A DNA stretch of 10,945 bases from an uncultured Eubacteriales bacterium (GTDB lineage Bacteria; Bacillota; Clostridia; Christensenellales; Borkfalkiaceae), in the NCBI GenBank assembly GCA_905207385.1, contig CAJLLH010000030.1:1-10945 (forward strand), given 5' to 3'. Below, piece after piece: positions 1 through 7,100 of this stretch. The position numbers and the translations under genes were made by a program. How positions within the stretch are numbered: position 1 is the first letter of the stretch; every line of letters begins with the position of its first letter. The notes beneath the pieces are model-generated. The model was given only the letters and a program-made list of their open reading frames with translations, did no database searches and was not told the DNA's origin.

Positions 1-549
1 GGCCGCTACCGCCGCATTATCCGCTACGGGTTCAGCCTCTACGGCTTCATCGAGTACCTGGGTAAGAGCTTCGTCCCAGCGGGGCATATTTATTACAAGT
101 TCACCGCCTGACTGCGTCGCTACTGCTTTGGTAGAGAAATTTTCTACCGCTTTAAGCCTTAAGTAAGCCTGTCCGCAGGGCGCGGGCTGAGACTTATCGC
201 ATACTGCGCAGAAAGGCGCATATCTTCCGCACAAGTCTAAGCCTAAGCTCTGGCTTGCAAGGTACTTGTCTACATCGGTAACCGCCTGAACGACGCGTGC
301 ATCATCAAGCCCAGTCGCATCAAGCATAGGGCATACCGTAGACATGCGTTCGAAAATTCTGTATGCAGTAACACAGGGATTTTCTACCCACTTGGAGCAG
401 AATTTGCAGAAAGGCGCATAAATTCCGCACATATCGGTGCCGTTAATTTCGCCTGCAAAATATTTATCGGTATCAATGATGTGTTGCATGCTGAAAGCGT
501 CGAAAGAAAGCGCCTTCATAAGTTTTAAAGGTCTGGTTTCATCCCACAT
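1..549 (-). CDS. Cysteine-rich tandem-repeat protein, unknown function (partial, 3' end outside window)
   Basis: I do not recognise this gene. A reading frame of 183 codons is open from ATG at 549 to the window edge. The start is supported by GGAGG at 557-561, 7 bases upstream. The protein contains two gap-free repeats of period 66 residues, with cores at about residues 26-63 and 92-129. Each core has D-x-D-K-Y-[FL]-A, then C-G-x-Y-A-P-F-C-x-x-C, then a P-C-x-x-A-Y ending. The cysteines fall at 41, 48, 51, 59 and 107, 114, 117, 125, giving C-x6-C-x2-C-x7-C in both; C73 is extra. Four fixed cysteines suggest metal binding (zinc or iron), which is inference. No signal peptide or membrane segment is seen, so a cytosolic site is likely. 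After residue 130 the chain turns acidic and Ala/Val-rich, as in a flexible tail or linker. It follows the PfkB-family gene by 53 bases and may be co-transcribed. The frame is certain; the function is unknown. Confidence 0.85.
   Translation of the reverse strand, partial: MWDETRPLKLMKALSFDAFSMQHIIDTDKYFAGEINGTDMCGIYAPFCKFCSKWVENPCVTAYRIFERMSTVCPMLDATGLDDARVVQAVTDVDKYLASQSLGLDLCGRYAPFCAVCDKSQPAPCGQAYLRLKAVENFSTKAVATQSGGELVINMPRWDEALTQVLDEAVEAEPVADNAAVAA
163..276 (-). repeat. Cys4 repeat unit 2 core (residues about 92-129)
   Basis: Second copy of the repeat, offset by exactly 66 codons, with cysteines at residues 107, 114, 117 and 125 in the same spacing as copy 1. D92, D94, K95, Y96, A98, C107, G108, Y110-C114, C117, P124, C125, A128 and Y129 are shared with copy 1. 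The surrounding positions differ freely, so this is an old duplication under constraint rather than a recent copy. Confidence 0.85.
361..474 (-). repeat. Cys4 repeat unit 1 core (residues about 26-63)
   Basis: First copy of the 66-residue repeat, with cysteines at residues 41, 48, 51 and 59. At DNA level the 15 bases at 406-420 (gcagaaaggcgcata) recur exactly at 208-222, 198 bases away. The segment contains the YAPFC signature followed by K-F-C. Confidence 0.85.
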
Positions 550-602
550 AAATAAACCTCCGTACGGTCTGGCGAACAATAGCCAAGCCTTATGGCACGC
601 AT

Positions 603-1526
603 TTAAATTTCGTATACCTCAAGCCCGTCTAAAACTTCGTCGTATTTTTCGCGCCTGAAAGTAATATTGTCGGGCATTGTAACCGCCGCTGTGCCGCCGG
701 CAACGCCGCAACGCAGAATATCTTCCATGCTTCCGCCTCTTGCAAGCGCAAAAGTCGCCGCGGCAACCATTGCGTCGCCCGCGCCTATCGTGGAGTTCAT
801 GGCTACGTTAATGCTTTTGCAATAATAGTTTTTATTGCCGTCGGTTAAAATAGCGCCCTCTTTGCCGAGCGAAAGAAGAACATATTTTGCTCCGCGCTTT
901 AAAAGCTCGCGGCAACCTGCAAGAGCGTCTTCTTTACTGTTTATGCTCATTTTGAGCGAGTTCTGAAGTTCCTGAAGATTGGGCTTAATGATATCAACGC
1001 CGCAACGCAAAGCTTCAAAAAGCCTTTCGCCGGACGTATCGACAATCTTTTTTACGCCTTGAGGCACTGCAGAAAGTACTTCGCCGTAATACGAAGGCGG
1101 CATGCTTTTTGCCAGTCCGCCTGATAAAACTACAGCCTCGCTCTTCTTTGCAAGGGCGTGCACAAGCCTTATAAGCTCGGCTTTCTTATCTTCGCTCACT
1201 TCGGGGCTTATGTCGTCAACCTCCGTGAGCATAGATTTATTGTCTACAAATTTGTAATTTTCGCGCACGCGCCCCGGGCACCATACGAATTTGTAAGGAA
1301 CGCATTCATAATGCAACTCCTGCTCGAACAGTTTACCGTTTCCTTCGTACATGAAACCCGTAGCATACACATCCGCGCCAAGCCTTTTAAGTCCGCGCGC
1401 GGTATTTATCGCCTTGCCCGTAAAGTAAATTCTTTTGTTGAGTATTTTATTGGATTTGCCCACGCTTAAACTGTCCACTTCCATGTTGACGTCTATGCAG
1501 GGACTTAAACAGATACATAAAATCAT
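603..1526 (-). CDS. PfkB-family carbohydrate kinase, 1-phosphofructokinase-like
   Basis: This is a cytosolic sugar-phosphate kinase of the ribokinase/PfkB fold, 307 residues, the usual length of the 1-phosphofructokinase/tagatose-6-phosphate kinase group. The N-terminus (MILCICLSPCID, with D12) matches the family's MIxTxTLNPxID pattern and fixes the start, although no strong Shine-Dalgarno is present (a weak GGCGAG). Family signature 1 is at about residues 36-50 (TGKAINTARGLKRLG). A GRVREN segment at 85-90 resembles the phosphate-binding G-x-T-R-x-N of FruK. KPNLQEL lies at 181-187. The ATP/anion-hole motif TIGAGDAM is at 246-253, with D251 the expected catalytic base. One oddity is T-G-K-A where the family usually has G-G-K-G. 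The likely reaction is fructose-1-phosphate (or tagatose-6-phosphate) to the 1,6-bisphosphate. It lies 52 bases after pfkA, so the two probably share a transcript. No PTS gene is visible to settle the substrate. Confidence 0.85.
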   Translation of the reverse strand: MILCICLSPCIDVNMEVDSLSVGKSNKILNKRIYFTGKAINTARGLKRLGADVYATGFMYEGNGKLFEQELHYECVPYKFVWCPGRVRENYKFVDNKSMLTEVDDISPEVSEDKKAELIRLVHALAKKSEAVVLSGGLAKSMPPSYYGEVLSAVPQGVKKIVDTSGERLFEALRCGVDIIKPNLQELQNSLKMSINSKEDALAGCRELLKRGAKYVLLSLGKEGAILTDGNKNYYCKSINVAMNSTIGAGDAMVAAATFALARGGSMEDILRCGVAGGTAAVTMPDNITFRREKYDEVLDGLEVYEI

Positions 1527-1578
1527 AATTTACTCGCCGATTTACGCAACGTGCAGGACGATATCATTGCGTCTTACG

Positions 1579-2541
1579 TTACATTGAAATCATTTGCAGA
1601 GTTTCGTAAAGTTCGTAGTTGAATTTCTTTTTCATATTGACGGCTTCTATTATGTCCATATCGATAATTTCATTCTTATGGATGCCGACAACCCTGTTGC
1701 CTATGCCGTCGTTTAAAAGGCGCACTGCCTTGTTGCCGAACTGTGCGGCAAGCATTCTGTCTGCCATCGTAGGCGAACCGCCGCGCTGAACGTGACCTAT
1801 TGTTGTGGGACGCACGGAATAAGTAGTAATAGACTGAAGCTGTTTTGCAAATTCGTCGGCAGAGCATACGCCTTCCGCAACGACTACTATGTTGGAGTGC
1901 TTGCCGTTTGCGCGCGACCTGTTAATCTTCATGACGATATCGTCGAGGTCGAAAACAACTTCGGGAACGACTATAATTTCCGCGCCGCTGGCTATACCCG
2001 CGTAAAGCGCGATATCGCCGCAACGCCTGCCCATAACTTCGACAACGGAAATGCGTTCGTGCGAAGTCATAGTGTCCCTGAGTTTATTTATTATGTCTAT
2101 GCAAGTATTTACCGCTGTATCGAAACCCAGCGTGTAATCAGTATATTCAAGGTCGTTATCGATTGTGCCGGGAATGCCTATAGTGGGAATGCCGTAGTCT
2201 TCAGAAAGGCACTTTGCGCCCCTGAACGAGCCGTCGCCGCCGATTACTACAAGACCTTCTATTCCGCGCGCTTCAAGAGTGCGGACAGCCTTTTTCTGAC
2301 CCTCTTTGGTAAGCATTTCAAGGCATCTTGCGGTGCGGAGCTTAGTGCCGCCGCGCTGAACAATATCCGAAACGGAACGCATATCCATGGACACCATTTC
2401 ATCGTCAATAAGTCCCTGATAGCCGCGTTCAATACCGTAAACTTCAATACCGAAATAAAGAGCGCTGCGCACAACCGCCCTTATGCAGGCGTTCATGCCG
2501 GGGGCATCTCCACCGCTTGTCAACAAGCCTATTCTCTTCAT
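1579..2541 (-). CDS. pfkA: ATP-dependent 6-phosphofructokinase
   Basis: This enzyme catalyses the committed step of glycolysis, fructose-6-phosphate plus ATP to fructose-1,6-bisphosphate, in the cytosol as a homotetramer. At 320 residues it has the standard bacterial PfkA length. Motifs in order are GGDAPGMN (10-17), GGDGS (101-105), PGTIDND (124-130, with D128 equivalent to the E. coli catalytic D127), MGR (170-172) and HVQRGG (250-255). Gly at position 104 and Gly after the Pro of the PGTIDND motif mark the ATP-dependent type; pyrophosphate enzymes have Asp and Lys there. The start is supported by GGAGG at 2547-2551, 5 bases upstream of the ATG. A sigma-A-type promoter and a structured leader precede it. 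It lies downstream of dnaE, an order often seen in Firmicutes. Confidence 0.97.
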   Translation of the reverse strand: MKRIGLLTSGGDAPGMNACIRAVVRSALYFGIEVYGIERGYQGLIDDEMVSMDMRSVSDIVQRGGTKLRTARCLEMLTKEGQKKAVRTLEARGIEGLVVIGGDGSFRGAKCLSEDYGIPTIGIPGTIDNDLEYTDYTLGFDTAVNTCIDIINKLRDTMTSHERISVVEVMGRRCGDIALYAGIASGAEIIVVPEVVFDLDDIVMKINRSRANGKHSNIVVVAEGVCSADEFAKQLQSITTYSVRPTTIGHVQRGGSPTMADRMLAAQFGNKAVRLLNDGIGNRVVGIHKNEIIDMDIIEAVNMKKKFNYELYETLQMISM

Positions 2542-2550
2542 AAAAACCTC

Positions 2551-2600
2551 CGCCGAATGAGTTTTTACATATTACGGCGCGCCCGCGGCATTGCTGCCGA
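2551..2600 (-). promoter_or_regulatory. Structured 5' leader of pfkA
   Basis: Inside the predicted leader, CGGCA-GCAA-TGCCG (2586-2599) forms a perfect 5-bp stem closed by a GNRA-type tetraloop. Next, CGCCG (2575-2579) can pair with CGGCG (2551-2555), whose last base is the first G of the Shine-Dalgarno GGAGG (2547-2551). The second helix could limit ribosome access. That it is regulatory is inference: the stems are short and no known riboswitch class is recognised. Confidence 0.35.
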
Positions 2601-2656
2601 CAGCCCCCTTACACATAATATACATTACGCGCCATTTTCATCATTTCCAGTTATAT

Positions 2657-2685
2657 ATTATATCAAAACATTTAAAAAATTTCAA
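2657..2685 (-). promoter_or_regulatory. Sigma-A-type promoter for pfkA
   Basis: On the minus strand, TTGAAA (2680-2685) and a perfect TATAAT (2657-2662) are separated by exactly 17 bases in an AT-rich stretch. Transcription would start near 2650, giving a leader of about 108 bases before the pfkA ATG. It lies downstream of the dnaE terminator hairpin, so pfkA and the following kinase probably form their own transcription unit. Confidence 0.72.
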
Positions 2686-2720
2686 TAGATTTTTATCAAA
2701 TAAAACAATAAAATATAAGA

Positions 2721-2761
2721 CGGCGCACAAAATGCCTGTTTTTTGGCATTTTTGTGCGCCG
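2721..2761 (-). terminator. Intrinsic terminator downstream of dnaE
   Basis: The left arm CGGCGCACAAAATGCC (2721-2736) pairs with the right arm at 2745-2761 over 16 bp, with a single-base bulge and an 8-base loop. On the minus strand the hairpin is followed by a T-rich run (TCTTATATTTTATTG). It begins about 70 bases past the dnaE stop and lies before the pfkA promoter. The plus-strand side lacks an adjacent T-tract, so it works best for minus-strand transcripts. Confidence 0.75.
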
Positions 2762-2829
2762 AAAGCCGTGTTTCAGTTTTTTACAGCAAAATGCATAAAG
2801 TTAAAATTGCAATGTTGTTAAAAAAATCT

Positions 2830-5800
2830 TTAAATTAATTTTACGTCGGCATCTTCAAGGAAAGTACTCAGCTCTGCAAGCAGACCGCGGCAGTAGTTTA
2901 CGCCGCCGTCAAGGCGGAATCTTTTATTGCCGCGCTTAATGTTGCAGTCCGTCTCCCCTTCATAATTTCCGAGCATTGCAACCAGCTCATCAAAGTCGTC
3001 GTCAGACAGAGCCGAAGCGTTAAGCCAAAGCACGTCGCGTTTTTTAACAGGTTCCTGCTCCGGCGCGGACTCTTCCTGGGGCGCAGTAAATGCGGTTATG
3101 CTATCGAGGATTATGGTAGGCTCTTTTCCGTTTTCAAGGTCGAGCTTGCCCGATATGCGAACAATTTTATCGTTGACTATAAGGCCGCGGTATCTTTCGT
3201 AAATGGCGGGGAACGCAAGGCATTCAACGCTTCCGTAAACGTCTTCGAGGGTGACGAACGCCATATGCGCGCCCGTGCGTTTTGTTACGGTCTTTTTAAA
3301 AGCCGTAATTATGCCGCCCATTGTAACCTGCATTCCGTTTTTAACCGAATTATACGTTCTTTCGCCGTCGTCATCCTCGGTATAATCGTCGAGCATGCTG
3401 CAGTTGAAACTGCATTCGTCAAAGTAGCTCATATACTTTTCAAACGGATGTCCGCTGACGTATACGCCAAGCACTTCCTTTTCCTTGGAAAGTTTTTCGT
3501 TAAGCTCGTATTCGGGTACATCGGGATAGGTTACGGTAAGCTTTTCCTCTTCGATAATATCGCCGAAAAGGCTCATTTGCGCGCTGTTTTTCTGTTTTGC
3601 TATGCTTGAAGCGCGCTGATAAAGCGTATCGTAAACAAGAATGAGCTGCGAACGGTGCACGCCCATTGAATCGAACGCGCCCGCGTAAATGAGTCCCTCT
3701 ATCATACGCTTGTTAAGAAGCGACGCGCAGCGCGAAATAAAGTCGGGGAAGTCGGTAAATTCTCCGTGTTCTGTGCGCTCCTTAATTACGAGGTCTATTG
3801 CCGCCTGACCAGTGCCCTTTAGCGCCGAAAGTCCGAAACGCACTCCGTCGTTTTCTACCGAGAATACCGTTTTGCTTCGGTTGATGTCGGGCGGGAATAC
3901 TTTAAGTCCCTTTTCTTTGAGGTAAAGAACGTACTTGGTTATTTCGTCTATTTTATTGAGGCGGTTATTTAAAAGTGCGCAGATAAACTCTTTGATATAG
4001 TATTTTTTCAGCCAGGCAGTCTGGTAAGCCAGCGTTGCGTAAGCCGCAGCGTGCGATTTGTTGAACGCGTACGAAGCAAAGCCTTCCATATCGGCAAAGA
4101 TTTTAGCGGCGACTTCAGCAGAAATACCGTTTTTGATGCAGCCTTCAATGTGCGAGCCGTTTACATCGCTCGTGCCGCCGTTTATGAATTTATCTTTCTG
4201 CGCAAGCAGCGTCTTTTTATCTTTTTTACCCATTGCTCGGCGCACGAGGTCGGCTTCGCCGAGAGAGAAGCCCGCAAGATACTGGAATATCTGCATGACC
4301 TGTTCCTGATAAACGGGAATGCCGTAGGTAACTTTAAGTATCTTTTCTTCCTGAGGGCAGTCGTAAGTTATCGCCTCAAGTCCGTGCTTTCTGTCGCAGA
4401 ACGAGTCGATGAACTTCATGGGACCGGGTCGGTAAAGCGAAACGCCCGCTATAAGGTCTTCAAGGGTATCGGGTTTAAGCTGGCGCATGAACTTTTTCAT
4501 GCCGCCCGCTTCGAGCTGGAATACGCCGTCGGTATCGCCTTCGGAAATAAGTTCGTACGCGCCCGCGTCCGTATATCCTATTTTTGTGAAGTCAATGTCT
4601 ACGCCGTAATCTTCCTTAATATAGTCGAGGCACTTCTTTATATCGGTAAGGGTCACAAGCGCAAGGAAGTCCATTTTGAGCATTCCGAGCGCTTCAATTT
4701 CCTTAGCAACGAACTGCGTGGTAATATCTTCGCCGTTCCTTGAAAGGGGAACGTTGTCTGCAATTTTCTTGCGGCAGATAACTACGCCCGCGGCGTGCAT
4801 GCCCGTCTGTCTGGGCATGCCCTCTATTTTGAGCGCCATATCGATAACAGAATGCAAGGTTGCGTCGTTTTCGTACAGGTCGCAGAATTCTGCATTGCGC
4901 GCAAGCTGAAGTTCGTTGAGTTTATCGCCTATAGACGCCCTCTTATCCTCGTCCTGCTCCGCCATCATCTTCTTTTTGGTCTTTTCTATGTTAAGACCCA
5001 AAAGGTCGCTTATAGACGTCTTGCCGTCCATTATTTTGGTGAGCCTGTCCGTTTCGGAATAAGGCACGCGCATAACCCTGCCTACGTCTTTTATGGAGTT
5101 TTTGGCTGCCATTGTGCCGAAAGTTACTATCTGGCACACGTTTTCGGGGTGATACTTTTCGCGAACGTATTCTATTGTTTCTTCGCGTCTGTCCGTGCAG
5201 AAGTCGATATCGAAGTCCGGCATGGATACGCGGTCGGGGTTAAGGAATCTTTCAAACAGCAAATCGTACTGAAGCGGTTCTACGTCGGTTATGCCTATGG
5301 AGTAGGCAACTATGGAGCTTACGCCCGAACCGCGTCCCGGGCCAACGGGTATGCCCTGTTCGCGCGACCAGTTTATGAAGTCCCACACTATAAGGTAGTA
5401 TTCGGCGTATCCCATGCTGCAGATTACGCCGAGTTCATAGTCCGCCCTGCTTCTCTCCCTTTCCGTGACTGTGCCGTAGCGGCGCACAAGACCTTCGTCG
5501 GTAAGCTTTCTGAGGTACTGTTCGGGGGTGCTGCCGTCGGGAGGAGAGTATCCGGGAATGAGCGACGTATCTCTGACGGGATAGCCTTTTTTGTCGAGGT
5601 TGAACGCGGGTTCGGTAACTTTATCTGCAATGGCGCGGGTGTTTGATATCGCCCTTGGAAGATTGGGAAAAAGCTCCGACATTTCGTCGCCGCTCTTGAA
5701 GTAAAACTCCTGAGTTTCAAACTTCATTCGCTTGGGGTCGTCAAGAGTTTTCTTCATCTGAATGCACATAAGGACGTCCTGCATTTCGGCGTCCTCTTTT

Positions 5801-6417
5801 TTAAGGTAGTGCACATCATTGGTAGCCACAAGCTCTGCGCCTATTTCGTCGGCAAGCTTAACAAGAAGCGGCAGTACGCGCTTTTCCTCGTCAAGTCCGT
5901 GATTCTGGATTTCTATATAAAAATCTTCGCCGAAAACGCTTTTAAGGTAAAGCGCAAGCTGCTTTGCTCCCTCGTAATCGTTATTAAGAAGCCTGCGCGG
6001 AATGCCGCCCGCAACGCACGCTGAAAGGCAGATTACGCCTTCGGAATGCTCTTTAAGCACCTTATAGTCAATCTTCGGCTTGTAATAAAATCCGTCGACG
6101 AACGCCATTGAGTCGAGCTGTACAAGATTTTTATAGCCTGCTTTGTTCTTTGCCAAAAGTATAAGGTGCTCGGCAGTATTTACAGACTTGTCGTGCATGT
6201 CCTTGGTAAGGTAAAATTCGCAACCGATTATGTATTTTAAGCCTGCGATAGCCGCCTTTTCGGCAAAATGAAGCGTGCCGTACATGTTGCCGTGGTCGGT
6301 CATGCATACAGTATCTATTCCGTTTTCCTTGCAGTACTCGATAAGATTATCAATTTTGCACGCGCCGTCCAGCAGCGAATATTCGGTATGCAGGTGAAGA
6401 TGTACGAAATCAGTCAT
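2830..6417 (-). CDS. dnaE: DNA polymerase III subunit alpha
   Basis: This is the replicative DNA polymerase catalytic subunit of the C family, 1195 residues (family about 1100-1200). Domains run in order: an N-terminal PHP domain (about 1-270), the polymerase core with GPGRGSG (359-365) and PDFDIDF (400-406, D401 and D403), a third catalytic Asp D583 in KMDFL, then the fingers and a helix-hairpin-helix region up to about 920. An internal beta-clamp motif QMSLFG (947-952) follows, then an OB fold (about 1028-1110), a Pro/Glu linker (about 1112-1126) and a short C-terminal domain. The PHP metal ligands appear intact (H8, H10, D17, H42, E67, H84, D201, H203), unlike the degenerate site of E. coli DnaE, so PHP-based 3'-5' exonuclease activity is possible. 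The start is set by GAGGA near 6425-6428 and the family-typical FVHLHLHTEYS. It ends before the hairpin at 2721-2761. Confidence 0.97.
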   Translation of the reverse strand: MTDFVHLHLHTEYSLLDGACKIDNLIEYCKENGIDTVCMTDHGNMYGTLHFAEKAAIAGLKYIIGCEFYLTKDMHDKSVNTAEHLILLAKNKAGYKNLVQLDSMAFVDGFYYKPKIDYKVLKEHSEGVICLSACVAGGIPRRLLNNDYEGAKQLALYLKSVFGEDFYIEIQNHGLDEEKRVLPLLVKLADEIGAELVATNDVHYLKKEDAEMQDVLMCIQMKKTLDDPKRMKFETQEFYFKSGDEMSELFPNLPRAISNTRAIADKVTEPAFNLDKKGYPVRDTSLIPGYSPPDGSTPEQYLRKLTDEGLVRRYGTVTERERSRADYELGVICSMGYAEYYLIVWDFINWSREQGIPVGPGRGSGVSSIVAYSIGITDVEPLQYDLLFERFLNPDRVSMPDFDIDFCTDRREETIEYVREKYHPENVCQIVTFGTMAAKNSIKDVGRVMRVPYSETDRLTKIMDGKTSISDLLGLNIEKTKKKMMAEQDEDKRASIGDKLNELQLARNAEFCDLYENDATLHSVIDMALKIEGMPRQTGMHAAGVVICRKKIADNVPLSRNGEDITTQFVAKEIEALGMLKMDFLALVTLTDIKKCLDYIKEDYGVDIDFTKIGYTDAGAYELISEGDTDGVFQLEAGGMKKFMRQLKPDTLEDLIAGVSLYRPGPMKFIDSFCDRKHGLEAITYDCPQEEKILKVTYGIPVYQEQVMQIFQYLAGFSLGEADLVRRAMGKKDKKTLLAQKDKFINGGTSDVNGSHIEGCIKNGISAEVAAKIFADMEGFASYAFNKSHAAAYATLAYQTAWLKKYYIKEFICALLNNRLNKIDEITKYVLYLKEKGLKVFPPDINRSKTVFSVENDGVRFGLSALKGTGQAAIDLVIKERTEHGEFTDFPDFISRCASLLNKRMIEGLIYAGAFDSMGVHRSQLILVYDTLYQRASSIAKQKNSAQMSLFGDIIEEEKLTVTYPDVPEYELNEKLSKEKEVLGVYVSGHPFEKYMSYFDECSFNCSMLDDYTEDDDGERTYNSVKNGMQVTMGGIITAFKKTVTKRTGAHMAFVTLEDVYGSVECLAFPAIYERYRGLIVNDKIVRISGKLDLENGKEPTIILDSITAFTAPQEESAPEQEPVKKRDVLWLNASALSDDDFDELVAMLGNYEGETDCNIKRGNKRFRLDGGVNYCRGLLAELSTFLEDADVKLI

Positions 6418-6638
6418 TATTTTTCCTCATATTTTTTTCAGAAGTCCGCCATAAATTTATAAAATGACCGCCCGAACGGGCAGGCGTGCTTCCGATTAAA
6501 TGTTTTTCTGTGCGATTGTAAATTATTATAAGTAAATAAGTTTACTGTACGAATTTATGCGTCTTAACTTAAAACTGCGCTAAAGATTTGTTCGCGCGCT
6601 GAAAACTAAAAATTATATTACTCAAACGGATAAGCTTG
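6418..6638 (-). promoter_or_regulatory. Intergenic region upstream of dnaE with candidate promoters and a small hairpin
   Basis: The region is AT-rich and carries no gene. On the minus strand there are two perfect TATAAT hexamers. The one at 6525-6530 has only a poor -35 (TTCGTA, 3 of 6) 17 bases upstream. The one at 6612-6617 has CTGACA (6637-6642) at a long 19-base spacing, overlapping the stop of the upstream gene. A short stem GCCC-GAAC-GGGC (6470-6481) followed on the minus strand by CATTTTATAAATTTA could be a weak terminator. A dnaE promoter here is likely from the spacing, but which hexamer is used is unclear. Confidence 0.4.
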
Positions 6639-7055
6639 TCAGCAATCTTCTGCCGACCCTGAGTACATGAAATACGGACCAAGACCGCAGCACGTTTCGT
6701 GCGTTACGATATAAGTCCACTTGAATCCGTCGCCTACGGCGTAAAACTCGATGGCGTTTTGGCTGTTCCGTTCTATATCTGCCGCTTTTAATTTTCTATC
6801 GAGCGGACGGGGCTCGTCGTCGCCCCACAGCCTTATACATTGTGCGCCGTCCTTATTTACTTTATCGAACTCGGCGCGAGCGGCATCGCCTTCAAGAAAG
6901 CTGTTTGCGGGAACAATTTCAAAGCTGAAAACATGCCATATAAAAGCGTCGCGTATGTATTCATTGTATTGCGCTGACGTAAGGTGTGGCGCAAAAGTTT
7001 TAAGCCATTTGGCGTAAAATTGTATTTTTCTGTAATCAGGTATTCCGTAGTTCAT
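6639..7055 (-). CDS. Small DUF4275-like protein, unknown function
   Basis: A soluble protein of 138 residues with no signal peptide or membrane segment. The pattern IWHVFSF (39-45), FLEGDAARAEFDK (53-65), FKWTYIVTHE (111-120) and GLGPYF (124-129) resembles, from memory, the DUF4275 family of small Firmicute proteins (WHxFSY, CLEGxxAxxAF, WTYVxTHE, CGPYF). The function of that family is unknown to me, and no catalytic site can be named. Cysteines cluster at the end (C122, C123, C138). No clear Shine-Dalgarno is seen before the ATG, so the start is only moderately sure. It follows whiA by 45 bases and could be the last gene of the murB-PHP-whiA unit. Confidence 0.75.
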   Translation of the reverse strand: MNYGIPDYRKIQFYAKWLKTFAPHLTSAQYNEYIRDAFIWHVFSFEIVPANSFLEGDAARAEFDKVNKDGAQCIRLWGDDEPRPLDRKLKAADIERNSQNAIEFYAVGDGFKWTYIVTHETCCGLGPYFMYSGSAEDC

Positions 7056-7076
7056 TTTTTAGCCAATCAAATTAAA

Positions 7077-7089
7077 TTCCGCTGCGGAA
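7077..7089 (-). terminator. Short palindrome after whiA, possible weak terminator
   Basis: TTCCGC-T-GCGGAA is a perfect 13-base palindrome between whiA and the DUF4275-like gene. On the minus strand it is followed by TTTAATTTGATT. The stem is only 5-6 bp and the T-run is interrupted, so termination would be partial at best. It may instead attenuate readthrough or stabilise the upstream mRNA. Confidence 0.3.
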
Positions 7090-7100
7090 GAAATAAAAAA

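Noticed and set aside
1544-1572. Inverted repeat ACGCAA...TTGCGT between pfkA and the PfkB-family gene
   Set aside because: The arms are only 6 bases with a 17-base loop and no T-run, too weak to call a terminator or operator.
1792-2688. Plus-strand open frame of 298 codons opposite pfkA
   Set aside because: It lies antisense to a clear pfkA, has no recognisable motif, and its composition mirrors the codons of the opposite strand.
4795-5646. Plus-strand open frame of 283 codons opposite dnaE
   Set aside because: It is antisense to the dnaE polymerase core, its protein shows only reverse-strand composition bias, and no ribosome-binding site or family motif is seen.
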